The notes below the pieces were generated by a model that worked only from the letters and a program-made list of their open reading frames with translations, had not been told where the DNA came from and ran no database searches. Shown here one piece after another: positions 1 through 12,121 of a stretch of DNA of 64,000 nt. The first letter of the stretch is position 1. Every line of letters starts with the position of its first letter. The stretch lies in the NCBI RefSeq assembly GCF_017562075.2, contig NC_054083.1, forward strand, positions 51,095,442 through 51,159,441. Direction: 5' to 3'. The position numbers and the translations under genes are program-made. The stretch comes from Anopheles merus (lineage: Eukaryota > Arthropoda > Insecta > Diptera > Culicidae).

Positions 1-3000
1 CTCGAATGGACCACCTTTGTAGCCGAATTCCAGGTTCGTCAAGCCGTTTTCCAAACGTTCCGAGAACAGAACCATCCGCTCCGCAAGGTCAAACTTTAAT
101 CCTTCGTTGTGGTCCGGGGTCCGTTGCTCGAAGTAGCTTACGGCCGACGATTGCAACATCTTATCAGATCCTTCACATTCCATCAACCGCTCACCAAGCG
201 CATTGAACTGCTGCTTATACTTGCCCTCAACGACGTGTAATAGATCCCGACGTTCGAGTTTTCTCAGATACACCTTCGTGAAACGGTTCAGGAAAGATTG
301 CGGCAAACCCTTACGACCTCCACCTTGGCGGAGTGGATTCTGTGCCGCAAAGATGCGTGTCCTCTTGCCCAGATGGAACGTTTTGTTCAGCTCCGCAATG
401 TACACCTCACCACGATGATCTAGGATGGCGTTCAACCCTTCCAGCACACTTTGCGGAGCCAGGTTCAGCTCGTCCAGCAGTATCCAGGTGTTGCGCTGCG
501 CCTTCAATGCAGCTAGCAATGGTCCATCGCGCCACACAAACGAACCCAGCGTCGGTCGTGAGTTGCTGTCGGGATTTGCACCTTCCGATACCTCGAGCGA
601 TCGATCGTCCGCCGGCAGATCGGTACCGAACAGATCGGCCAAATCCGTATGCTCGCACAGATTGATACGCACGACATCGTAGCCAATCTCTCGAGCAAGA
701 CTTTCCACTAGCGATGTTTTACCCACTCCTGGGGGACCTTCCAGCAGGATGGCTTTATCGAGACTCAGCGCAGACAGCAAACGGAACAGATTGCGCTGCG
801 TCGTCGGTGCGGTAAACATGAACTCCGTACTGCGCCGATTGGACTGATGCTCGCTTGGGTCCAGCTCGATGTAAAACGGATGAATGCCGAAGCGACTTTC
901 CGTTGCGGTGATCACAGAAAGCCCACCCGAACTTGTCGCCTGCTGATCATAGTCAACCATGTTTATCTTGCCGTCCCACTGAAGCAACTCCTTCATAAGC
1001 GCCATCAACGAGCGTCGCATCTGCCGTCGAATGGACACAATTTCATCGTACGTCTCGTATGGCAGCATTTCCAGCGAGTCGAGGAACACCGTTTCCAGGC
1101 CATAAATCAGTGCCTCCGGTAGTCCCACCCGGGCAGCATTCTTTGCCACGAATCCAACCCACGCCAGCACGTCACGAATACTAAAGTTGAGCTTTTCGAT
1201 CGACTGCTTCAGCTGTTGCACCTCTTTCACGATCACTCGTGCGATCGGTGTCATTGATTCGCTTGCGACTGGGAACGCCGCACTGCTCGCCATCACCAGG
1301 CGACGCAGTGTGTTCTCCGCTATGCGCGTCAAATCATCCTCCGAATCCGTTGCCCGGCACCAAATCTCCGTCAGTCGGTTACGCAGGGCGGGTGAGAGTT
1401 CCTTCTTTCCGAAGTCACCACCAGGGTTCATCGTAGCCAGAAACTGGAACCCTTTCGTTGCCGTAATTACAAACCCATCGTTGGTCTGCTTACCCTCTGG
1501 CGTTGTACCGTCCGCAATGGCACCCGTTGCTACGCCGCCCTTCTCTGCCAGTAGCAGTGTGCGCTCGGGTTCTAGCACACAGTTCAAGCGCTCCAGCACG
1601 GAATCTTCTGCGAGCGAAATTTCATCGGCAAGGAAAAAGCCTCCCTCCTGCATGGATTGTACCAGGGGACCATCGGACCATTCGAACAGCTGATGTTTCT
1701 TCTGCCCGACCGGCGGCACGCCATCCTCATCCATCGCATCGCTCTGATCGGACCGATACGGACGCAATCCTCCCAGAAAGTCGGCTCCCTCCGTATGCAT
1801 GTGGCAGTTTAAAATGCGCAGTGTTCTACACTGCAACGACGCCAACAGCTGGCAAACGGTCGTTTTTCCACACCCAGTTGGACCGACGAGCAGCACTGGC
1901 TCGTTAAACTGCAAAGCTTTCGCCGTCAGTACAGCCATTCGACGCATATCAAACGTCCACACGATTCCTTGCGTACCGGGTCGGTTTTCCACCAGGGGAG
2001 CGGGCTCGCACAATCGCTCCAAAAAAAAGCGCGTCACTTTCGACGTTTGCTTGGACAGGCTAAACAGAGCGTCTTCCTCGACCCGTTTGCGGAAGTGGGT
2101 GAACAGTGCTTCACGGATGATCTCCGTCTCGTACGAGCTGCGTACCTTCGACGAAAGCACCAGATACCCTTCGTCGATAAGATGTTGGTTCCAATCGTAG
2201 CCTCTTTCATCGAGCAGCGTTGGATCGGCGTACGTGTACCGGTTGCCCCAGCGGAACAGATCGCGCAGCGTAAAGTTCTGCTTGGACGTTGTGCTGCGGC
2301 GGTTTAGCTGCAGGTCCGACATTACCTTCACCATTTTCACGGCATACGATCGTGGTATGCGGCAGCGCTTCTCCAGAATTACCTCCAGCTCCGGTTTAGG
2401 AATGTCCGAGAAGTGCAGCTCGATGAAGCGATTTTTGAACGCACGCGAAAGCATCTTACGGCCACCGTACAACCCTGGCGGGTTTTGTGTGGCAAAGAGC
2501 ATAAAATTAGGATGCGCCTTCACCACCACCTGCGTCTCTGGGATGAACAGCTCGCGATTATCGTCCAGCACGCGGTTCAGCGCTTCCAGGATGTCACTTG
2601 GTGCGAGATTAAGCTCATCCAGAATGATCCAGTATCCGTTGCGCATTGCCTCCACCAGCACACCCTCCTTGAACGTCAGCTTGCCGGTCACGTCGGCCAC
2701 GTACGTACCGATGTACTCCTGCAGATCCGTGTGCTCGTGATTGTTGATTCGCAGGCACACGTTACCGCTCCGTTTTGCAATGTACTCGATCAAGCTCGTT
2801 TTACCGGCGGACGTTGGGCCTTGCAGCAGCACCGGCAGCCTTCCGATCGAGATGATTCGTGCCAGATCGCGCAGATTGTCACGCACACTGTCCGTCAGGA
2901 TGTAGCTCGTGCACTCCTGTACCTCTCGGGGACCCTGCTCAATCCAGTAGCCTTCGAAATCGAGCTGTTTCTCCGCATTCTCCTTCGGGCGCGGTATTGG

Positions 3001-6000
3001 TGCGAGTTTTTTCAGCACCACTCCGGTACTATCCTTCGGTAGTAGCGTCTGCCGAATGTACGCCAGTACCGTGGCGTGTGATTTCAGGTCCAGCTGGGTG
3101 AGGAAACTGATACAGAACGCTTCGTACAGGTTGCGTTCGATCGAACCGCACAGATTCTTCCCACTGATCGAGAGCGCACGGCACAGTGTACGCAGCGAAA
3201 ACACGGGCCTATTACCGAGACCATCGTTCAGCTCCAGCTGTGCCATCGCACGCAGCCGCCGGTAAAGCTTCACCGTGTTCATGATGCGTCCCTTCTGTAT
3301 GCCCGTCGAGGAAAGGTAATCGTTCACGAGAATGAGCAAATCGTTCTCGGCCAAAAGCTCGTCCACGTAGTATTCGGTGAAGCGGTTACGAATGCCCACC
3401 GGCAGGTCCTTCTTACCCACGTCCGTGCTGGGATTCATGCAGGCGAAAATGCGAAAGTTCGGGTGTCGCTTCACGGGCGTGTAGTCTCCCCGCTCGAGCA
3501 GTACGATCGATCCATCCGGCTCGAGGATCGTCGACAGACACTCGAGCGTTTCCGTTGAGGCAAGATTAATCTCATCCAGCAGCACCCAGTCACCGTTCCG
3601 TATGCAGTTTACCAAAGAGCCGGGAATAAAGGCGAACGATACGTTGATCTAAAAGGAATAAATTACATTAAAAAGAGCTCTCCACACAGTCATGCCTCTA
3701 ATATGCTTACCGAATTCTTCAACTGTGCATCTAACTTTCGTAGCTTTCCCTGTAAGATGTTCCATTTTTCACGCACATTTTCCTCTTTCCTATCCATCGC
3801 AACGGTCTGCTTCTGGCTGCCGCCCTGCACTGTCTTCTTCAACGATGCTTTTTCCGCTATTTTCAGCATCAGCTTCACGAGCACATCGTACTCTCCGCTG
3901 CCATAGCACATGGCCACGTTCGAAAGAAACTTTTCATTCTTCTGCGCGTTAAACGAACGCCGGAATAGGCTTTCAAACTCGTAGCGCAATGGTGTCACCA
4001 CAAAGCCCAGATCGACCGGTTTGTATCCGCCCACCAGATCCGACACATCGGACTGATTGTTCATATTAACCACCACCAGCTTGTGGTGCGTTTGGTAGGC
4101 CAGATACTGTACCGAGCTCGTCTTACCCACGCCCGTTTCACCCACCAGCAGTATCGGTTCGTTTTGTGACACGGCCACAGCAATCCGTTCCAGCAGACAC
4201 GACGCCGGTCGCGTGAAGGAAAAGGTCGGTGCCGGCTCGTTATATCCCGCACGGTGTTGCATCGTTTTCACCCGCGACGATGCATTGCGATCAAGCTTCT
4301 GGCGCTTGTTGAGAAAGTCATGCTCAAACTGATCCGACGCATCGGCATTGTTTTCATCGTTTGCTTCAGCCGGTAGCGAGCGCTTCAGCACGACTCTTCC
4401 AACACGAATTTCACTGCCTTCGCTCACCTCTACCGCCGGCTTGTACTCTTCGCAGAGATGATCGCAACGGCTCGGAAGGATTCCAATTTTCCCACCGATT
4501 CCTTTGACGAGCTTTGTCCGAACCGGACCATGCGGCACGTGTGAGCAGAACAGATCGACCGCGTTCTGAAACACAAAGTAGGCGCACTCGGCACTAGTTG
4601 CAGAAAACGACGGATCCGATCGACGACAAAGCTTAATCAGATCGCGCGTCGACACTAGGCGACGGTTGGAACCGGACGAAAAATGCATTACAGCTAGCTT
4701 TTCGCTATGCTCCTGCTGGAAACGGGGTAATGCGTCGTCCCCTCCAATGGTTTGGTCCAGTTCGCCGCCCCCTTGCAGATGGGGCTGCTCCAGCAACGCC
4801 AACTGTTCTGCAGTGAAGTTCTGATTGTCATCATCCGAATGGCAGCCGCTGGAAAACGTCAGATAAATGTCCACAATTCGCGTTGCCACCGTGCGTAGCT
4901 TCGGGTAGTGAATGCATATGATATCGCACAGCTCCTTCCTCGACAGTGGCACTATCGTAACAGTGCAAAGGTATTTCTCCAGCAAACTGTACGTGTTGCT
5001 GTGGGCCTGCGATGCGTTCGATTTAGCGCCGGAGCGCAACGTGACGAACAGCTGAAAGCCGGGCATCACGTGCAGACAGTCACGGAATCCTGGCACGCTT
5101 AGGTACCCGTTCTCGAGCAAGTTCGTCAGCACAGTGCACACGTCCTGCGTGGCGGAATCTAAATCCTCCAACAGCAACCAATACCCATACATAACGGCCT
5201 GCGTAAGTACGCCCGGTTGCCACACAAACTCGCCCGGCGTGTCCGTGCAGCGGTACTGACCGAGCAGGGTTTTACTGTCCGTCTGATCGCCTAGCTGAAC
5301 ACGGAGGAATCCACTTTTTGGTGCCTCCTTCTTCAGTGTCTCAACATCGATCTCGATTGTTCCATTGCCGTCCAGCTCGGCTTCCTTGGATCCGTTGCTA
5401 TGCTTACGCTTTTTAGACAGCTCTTCCTTTAGCGCCTGCCGTTTACGCCGCTCGGCACCTTTCGGGGCTATTCTTCCGGTGGCTTTGGCAAGATACTCTA
5501 CCAGCGATGTCTTACCACTTCCGACCGGTCCCGACAGGCAGATGGCTTTGCCCGATGACACACCGAGGGCAAGATTGCGTAGATTAAGCTTCGTAGAATT
5601 CACACTAACCACCAGCTCAGACTCGGACTCCGTCATGCGTTGGTAAAACTGAACATTATCTTTGTCGAAAATGGGCAGCAAAACATCGCCGACATTGGTC
5701 ACGACATTGCTCTCGTACTGCCAAACGATTTTACCCGCACTGGTGGCGGAATCGTCTGTGTCGTTGCTCTCCTCAATCTGGCAATAGATGGACTCGTTCA
5801 TGCGATCACTCTCCTCCAGCATCACCTCCACCGGTATTCCATCGTCCAGTGTGTTCAGGTCGGTCTGGGACATGCCGGCCACCATCGCCATTATTCGGTT
5901 GAGGTAGTACCTTTTTCGGGGACAATCTTTGCTTTCGTACTGTTCGAAAAATTCCGACCAATTCCATGCCGCACCATAGTAAACTCGATCCGCCATCAAA

Positions 6001-6668
6001 TATCTGTAGCATGCCTGTATCACCTCCAAGCTCATGTCCCCCGGTTGATTGGTCTTTTGTTGCTGCTGTTTGCGTTGTTTCTCCTTCGGTTTGTAATCAC
6101 TATCATCCACATCGCGAACGAATGGGGATGGATTTTTACGGAAAAATTGCGTCGAATACCTGGAGCAGAACAGCGATCATTAATTTTCAATAAAATCCGA
6201 ATCACATAATATGCAGCTAACACTTACCTCAGCACATCCGGACAGAGCAATATCAACTTCGACAGGGCAATGCATTTCCTACGGTATATATGGTGGCCTG
6301 CTTCTTGCGTCGATGTTTTCTTCACGCCATTCGCATCTTCTTCCCGTTCGAACACGTTCGTGACGATCAGCAACAGTATGCTGCGGAACCGACGGCCGAT
6401 TTCCTCTGTGTAGCGTGGATTTTCTAACAAATCACCCAGCACGGCACAAATATCGTCCATTTGTATGGAATTCAGCTTCTAATCGAGACAAACACGAATT
6501 ATTGCCGCGAACATTCACATACAATGGGAAAACATTACACGTGCTGTGCACCCTACCGTGGGCAGCCACACTTACCCTTAACCTAGAAAATGGGTCCAAC
6601 TCCTTGCACTGCATTTTCTCCCGCAAATGCCTCACATGGTGCAAAACCTTATCGCAATCAATCTCCAT
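1..6668 (-). CDS. MDN1: Midasin, giant AAA+ ATPase of 60S ribosome biogenesis (3' part beyond window)
   Basis: Midasin (yeast Rea1) uses six linked AAA+ modules and a distant MIDAS domain to strip assembly factors from pre-60S particles in the nucleolus and nucleoplasm. Exons read on the minus strand are 6576-6668 (ATG at 6668), 6228-6478, 3711-6159 and 1-3648, joined by GT-AG introns, with the frame open to the window edge. Five Walker A loops are visible: GPVGSGKTS near 5510-5545, GETGVGKTS near 4120-4155, GPTSAGKTS near 2795-2825, GPTGCGKTT near 1860-1890 and GPPGVGKTS near 710-750. Matching Walker B motifs such as LLDEINLAS and ILDELNLAP follow. The segment LGDQTDSKTLLGQYRCTD is typical of midasin module 1. 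A charged insert with many K and R residues follows the first P-loop. The sixth module, linker and MIDAS lie to the left of the window. Family assignment is very secure; the short first exon is likely. Confidence 0.95.
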
Positions 6669-8580
6669 CGTGTCTAAACAGTTAACCCAACACAACGAAA
6701 TACACTGAAAATACTGCGAAAGTGGAAAAAAGGTGTAAGTTTTGGAACTGCGAGCACACTGCACAACTTCGCCGACCGCTACTGAGACCGAAACATGTGC
6801 TTCTTGTCAAAAACCGCACCGCCCGCGTGCACGAGTTTGTAAATAAATGAAGAAACGTCATGTAAAGTACGTTTGTTTTGATTATTAGCCTGTAGCTGTG
6901 TGCGTGAAAGGGCACTTTTCCAGGGCTGCATTGGGCTGCTGACTCAAATTATTCCATTTACCGGCAACACAAACAGAGCGCTTGGTGACGAAATTTCTCT
7001 TTGTAGCACTTCTTAAAATGTTCTACTTCGGGGAAAATTCCACTTGCACTTGTTCGAAGCACGAAAACCTGTACAAAGCAGCCGAAAAAAGCCATCATGA
7101 GAGACACGGATAATCGGGTTGACAGTTTGAAGGGTGACGTTTATACTGATGCGTACCGTACTTGACAAAACATCAATCATCGCCAGCTTTTTCCTAGCTT
7201 CACACGGCCACTGTTTTGTCTTTGCTGCGGAAAACATCAATTTTTTGGGATTTGGAGCAAGCGCCCGTCCTTCTGTCCTGGTGTACAAGTTTAAGTTAGT
7301 GCCCCATGCAGTGAATAGCACTTCAGTTTGTTCAGTAATGTCCAACTTCCCGTAAAGTGCAGCAGCTTCGCGTAGTGCAGTAGTAGCAGCGAGACCACAG
7401 CAGCATCCAACGACAACAGCAAGAAAACATCCGACAATCGGTGTTGCAAGGAACGGATCCCGGATGCTAATTGCTAGTGAAAAAGTCCAATTCCACCCTT
7501 TGTTTCGTGTGATGAAGAAGAGCTCGAGCCTGATGTGGTATCGCTAGAGTGCCAAAGTGCATTGTGCAACGCGGAAGATTTCCTTGGATCCAGTTCCTCC
7601 TCCCCCCAAGACGGAAAGCTGAAACTCTACCAGGAAAGCGTACGAGGTAAGCAATGGGTGGTGAAAAATATCCTTCCGAAGGGGATTTCCCAGTCCAAAC
7701 ACATCAATCTGGCGATGCAGTTTAAAGCAAACAGGGAAAAGATCAGCAAACACCATATTCCGGATGTCTCTGCTGGGTTGATGCGGTGCGGTAAGCAAAG
7801 ATCCTTAGCTATGGGTGTGCAAAATAAGGGCAATCTTCTCTATTTGGGAGTTGCGCCAGGATGCCCATTCTCCAATACGGTATCTGGAACCGCTCCAGAA
7901 AAGAAATATCCACCATCGGCACAGGACACGTCAAAAGAGGGCAAGAGAGAGAGAGCGTGAGGCAAAGGGAAGACGGAAGGGCTCCGGGGTGTAGTAAATG
8001 GTTATGGTTATTGATACTACCTTTTTGCGCGCCTCAGATTTGACGGTAACTGTGTGTGTGTGTGTGTAGCTGTGTGCCTGCGTGCGTACGTGCGTACACC
8101 CTCCACACAGTCGAAGGGCTCTCCGGTTTGCCCCGAAAGGCAATAATAATAATAGTAAATTTTAATGCTTTTTCATATTCACTTTTATGCGCGTTCACGG
8201 CGAAATTGCGAATAAAAAGAGAATTATGTGCCGAAGAGCAGCGGCTGGCTCCGGCGCTCCGGTACGGCATGGTGGCTTGCCTCGCTCGGGCGATAAGTAG
8301 GCGTAGAAGGCGGGGGTAGAGATAGCTAGGGAAATGTGTAACAATTGTTCCGTCCCGAGCGCCGTGACGGTACCACTAATTGGATGCTAGGAGTAGAACC
8401 GCCGCACGTAATAATATCGCACAGGTTTTAACGCTTCCCAACAGAACCCAATTTTCATCCCGCGGTGTGGTGTGCTGCACACGAATTAACGTACTCCTCC
8501 CGCCTTGCCACCCCCTGTCGAACCATTGGACCGTTGTTAATTTGCCTCTTCACCTCTTCCACAGCGCTCGCTCCCACCCG
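6669..8580. promoter_or_regulatory. Divergent upstream region of MDN1 and the zinc-finger gene, with likely 5' UTR exon
   Basis: No protein gene is recognisable here. The region separates two divergent start codons. For the plus-strand zinc-finger gene a leader exon probably ends near 7645, where ACGAG is followed by a good donor GTAAGC; a pyrimidine-rich acceptor ending CTTCCACAG lies at 8555-8563, 17 bases before its ATG. The sequence from about 7360 to 7645, rich in CAGCAG/CAACAG, looks like mosquito 5' UTR. A short GT repeat lies near 8051-8070. The transcription starts are not placed. Confidence 0.45.
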
Positions 8581-10797
8581 ATGCTGGGCAAGTATGGCGA
8601 GGCGAGTTCCGGCTCGATGAAAAACCTGGAAAATGGACTGCGGGACCGCGTGCTCTACCATCAGAATATGCTAAGCATGAACCTGACGACCGAGTTTTAC
8701 CACACTCCATTCCTTACGGCCGGCAGTGGTAGCAACGTGGAAACAGCTGCAATCGTAGTAGGCGCTCCCGCGCTGGCACAGTCGCAAAAGATGCTCAACA
8801 GTCTCGCATCCCCCTCTGGATTAGCCTCCTCCTCCTCCAGTTCCAGCACCTCGCAACAGCACGCCACTAATGGTGCAGCGCCGTCACAGACAGTCCCAAA
8901 CAGTGTATCCGCTGCGCAGCAGTATCAGTGTCAACTCTGCCAGAAGTGTTTCATCTCGAGCGCGTTACTGGTGCAGCATATGAAAACGCACGACAATAAT
9001 GGGTTTATTGCGGGGCGTGAGACCGCCGGCAGCTACGGCCAACAGCAACAGCAGCAGCAATCGGTATCGTCGGCCTCTTCCCCCGTGACAGCCGTGGCAT
9101 CGAGCAGCAAAACTAGTCCGCCAGTCGCAACGCAGCACATCATCAAGAGCGAGTACATCGGTGGAACCGTAACGAACCAGTATGCGTACGGTATGGCCAA
9201 GCAGTTCGAGTGTCACATCTGCCACAAGTCCTTCATGACGATGGTGAACCTGAACCTGCACATGAAGATACACGAAAGTGCAATAAAGCCGCTCGCAGCG
9301 ACTCACATGTACGCGGGCCAGGCAGGTCTTGCCGGCAACTTGATTGCCGGATCGACCGCGGGCTACCATCACGGCGGGCAGCATCACAGTCAGCTGTCGC
9401 AGCATCTCGCGGTTCAAAGCGCCAGCAGCAGTGCGGACGGGCTGTGCCAGATATGCCACAAAACGTTCAGCACGGCGGACCAGTTCGCGGCGCACATGAA
9501 GATCCACGAGAATGAGTTTAAAAATCGTGCGCTTTATCATTCCGGTAGTGCGAACGATGGTGGCGAGGGAGCGCCGGCACCGACCAGTAATGGGGCAGGC
9601 GTCGGAGACCATTTCTACACCGCGTCACAGCCGCCACATCACCATCTGGGTCATGCACCGCCGCATCTCGATGCTAGCAAGGGCCATCGGTGCCCGATTT
9701 GTCACAAAATGTCCAACAACATCATCGAGCACATTAAGCAGCACGAGGGTCAGCTGCAGGGCACGTCCGATGGGTCTGGTGCGGGGTATCTTCCTACGAA
9801 CGATGATTCCCAATCGTCGCTGGAAGAAGACAGCGACGGTGGTGGTGGTGGTGGCGCTGGCGGGGACGAGAGCCTGCGAAAGCACGAGTGCTTGATATGC
9901 CACAAAAAGTTCTCCAGCTCGGGCAACCTGGCGATACACATACGGGTGCATTCGGGCGAAAAGCCGTTCCGATGCAGCGTGTGCGGCAAGGGCTTCATCC
10001 AGTCGAACAATCTGGCGACGCACATGAAGACGCACACGGGCGAAAAGCCGTACGCGTGCACCATCTGCGGCAAGAACTTTAGCCAATCGAACAACCTGAA
10101 GACGCACATCCGGACGCACACGGGCGAAAAGCCGTACGCGTGTACGATCTGCGGCAAGCGCTTCAACCAGAAGAACAACCTGACCACGCACATGCGCACG
10201 CACCAGCTGGTGTGCATGGTGTGCGGGGTGCAGTTCATGCATCCGATCGATCTGGCGACCCACATGAAGTTCCACAACGACGAAAAACCCTACATCTGCT
10301 CGGTGTGCAACAAGGTCTACCTGAACCTGGACGAGCTGACCGAGCACATGAAGAAGACGCACAACCAGGTAAAGCCGTACCGGTGCCACATCTGCGACAA
10401 AACCTTTACCCAATCGAACAACCTGAAGACCCACATCAAGACGCACATCTTTCAGGATCCGTACAAGTGTCAGGTGTGCTCGCGCTCCTTCCAGAAGGAG
10501 GATGACTTTTCGCAACACATGCTGGTCCACACGGCCGACAAGCCGTACGAGTGTACGTACTGCGGCAAGCGGTTCATTCAGTCGAACAATCTGAAAACGC
10601 ACGTGCGCACGCACACGGGCGAAAAGCCGTACCGGTGCACGATCTGCGCGAAGCACTTTAACCAGAAGAACAATCTCAACACGCACATGCGCATTCACAC
10701 GGGGGAGAAACCGTTCGAGTGTACCATCTGCGACAAGCGGTTCAATCAGTCGAACAATTTGAACAAACACATTAAAACACACGGCCAGGAGAAGGAT

Positions 10798-10831
<34 letters not shown>

Positions 10832-10932
10832 CCCAGCAGCAGCAACAGCAGCAGAACCAACAACAACAACAACAGCAGGTTCAGCAACAACAGCAGCAGC
10901 ATCAGCAGCAGCAGCAGCAACATGCGAGTTGA
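8581..10932 (+). CDS. C2H2 zinc-finger protein with 15 fingers and C-terminal polyglutamine
   Basis: A probable sequence-specific DNA-binding transcription factor of 783 residues, encoded in one exon. The start at 8581 is the first ATG after the acceptor at 8563. The first 110 residues are low complexity (serine, alanine, glutamine). Isolated fingers start near residues 115, 209 and 285, with a shortened fourth finger near 365. A block of eleven fingers runs from about residue 436 to 733, mostly joined by TGEKPY/F linkers. Recognition helices are strikingly alike: QSNNL occurs in five fingers and QKNNL in two. Glycine runs precede the block, and residues after about 739 are almost all glutamine, encoded by mixed CAG and CAA. 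I do not recognise a specific orthologue; crooked-legs-like or similar polydactyl insect factors are possible. The class is certain, the name is not. Confidence 0.9.
10798..10922 (+). repeat. CAG/CAA repeat coding polyglutamine
   Basis: A trinucleotide tract of interrupted CAG and CAA codons at the end of the zinc-finger reading frame. Only a few other codons (Ala, Asn, Val, His) interrupt it. Such tracts are length-variable and are typical of insect transcription factors. Confidence 0.95.
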
Positions 10933-12121
10933 CGTGAATTGGCAGCTTAAGACGGTTTTGCACTGTGTTTAAATCATACATCACCACTCCTCCCGTCCGT
11001 GTGACTCATTCTCTCTGGAGGGCGGGCATTATGTCTGTATGTAAGGCGCAACGGTTGTGCCAATAGTGTGCCATAAGATACGGACAGGAACAAACCCAGC
11101 ATGCTGTGCCGTCCCTCGTAGAAAGGGGGCAGATATCCACGCTTGCCCCTGTGTTTTAGTGACAGTAACGAGACCGGTCATATTGTGAGCCCCATACTAC
11201 TACTACTACCAGCTGCTCTCCCTATTCGCGATGTTGACCATCCCTCATCCCTTTGTGTTTGTCCGTTTTGTTCCTCGTCATCGTCATCGTCGTCGTCCTT
11301 GTGTATGTATGCTGGTTTTAATGTGTATCCTACTTTGATGAATGGTTTTTCTTCGGTTTCGTTTTAAAAGCAGCTATAACGTGTTATATTTTACATTGTT
11401 TAAACAGTTATCCGTCTGTGGGTTTACATTATTTCACGTACGCCCAAGCAGCGTACGCGCAACAGCAGCGTGACTGTGTGAACGCGTAGGGAAATGTAAA
11501 AAATATAAAACTAACTCCACAAACACATGTGAAGAGGGTTTTGTAAATAAACAACAAACAATAATCGAACGTTTCTTTCACTCGTTGTGGTCGTGTTGAG
11601 GTCCATACGCATTAGGTGAAGTGATTTCTGAGTAATTATTTTATTACTGCGTCGAATTGTGAGCGCCAAAACGGATGGTGCTCGTGTGTGTGTGTAAAGT
11701 GAGACTAGTTAAATCGAATCGTGGAAAAAATGGAATCCACGACGCGTGTTACACGAGTGGTGCATCTTATCAAGCTAAATCTAAAAAAATCCGTACATTA
11801 TTGCATTCGATACCTTCTCTGCCCTTCGCATTTATATAGCCACTTTTATGGTGCTTACTTGCTTTAGCTTCTACTTAGCTGTTTCGGAGAATAGAAATGG
11901 AAAACCACCAGCAAAAGGGTTGCAGCGAACAACACACTACATTAAAACGATGTTCATCTCGAACGGATACTCATCGGTAGCGGTTTTGGATTGTCGAAAT
12001 AGTTGCGCATGCTGCCAGGATTTGCCACCGGAAAGCCGTGCCTGCAGGGTAAATTTGCCACACTCGCACAGTGAAGAAAGAGCCTGCGATTGTGAACCTA
12101 CAATGAGCAAAGAATACATGG
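10933..12121. other. Tail-to-tail 3' UTR region of the zinc-finger gene and PNGase
   Basis: No coding region seen. The plus-strand gene has an AATAAA at 11546-11551 and the minus-strand PNGase gene an AATAAA (TTTATT on plus) at 11640-11645, so the two transcripts probably end about 100 bases apart. A TCGTCA/TCGTCG run lies near 11276-11298. Confidence 0.5.
11546..11551 (+). terminator. Poly(A) signal of the zinc-finger gene
   Basis: AATAAA about 615 bases after the stop codon, the only canonical signal on the plus strand seen before the convergent gene. Confidence 0.6.

Noticed and set aside
9625..10923. Long open frame of 432 codons antisense to the zinc-finger gene
   Set aside because: It mirrors the repeated finger codons and the CAG tract (poly-Leu on the other strand); there is no independent domain or coding signal.
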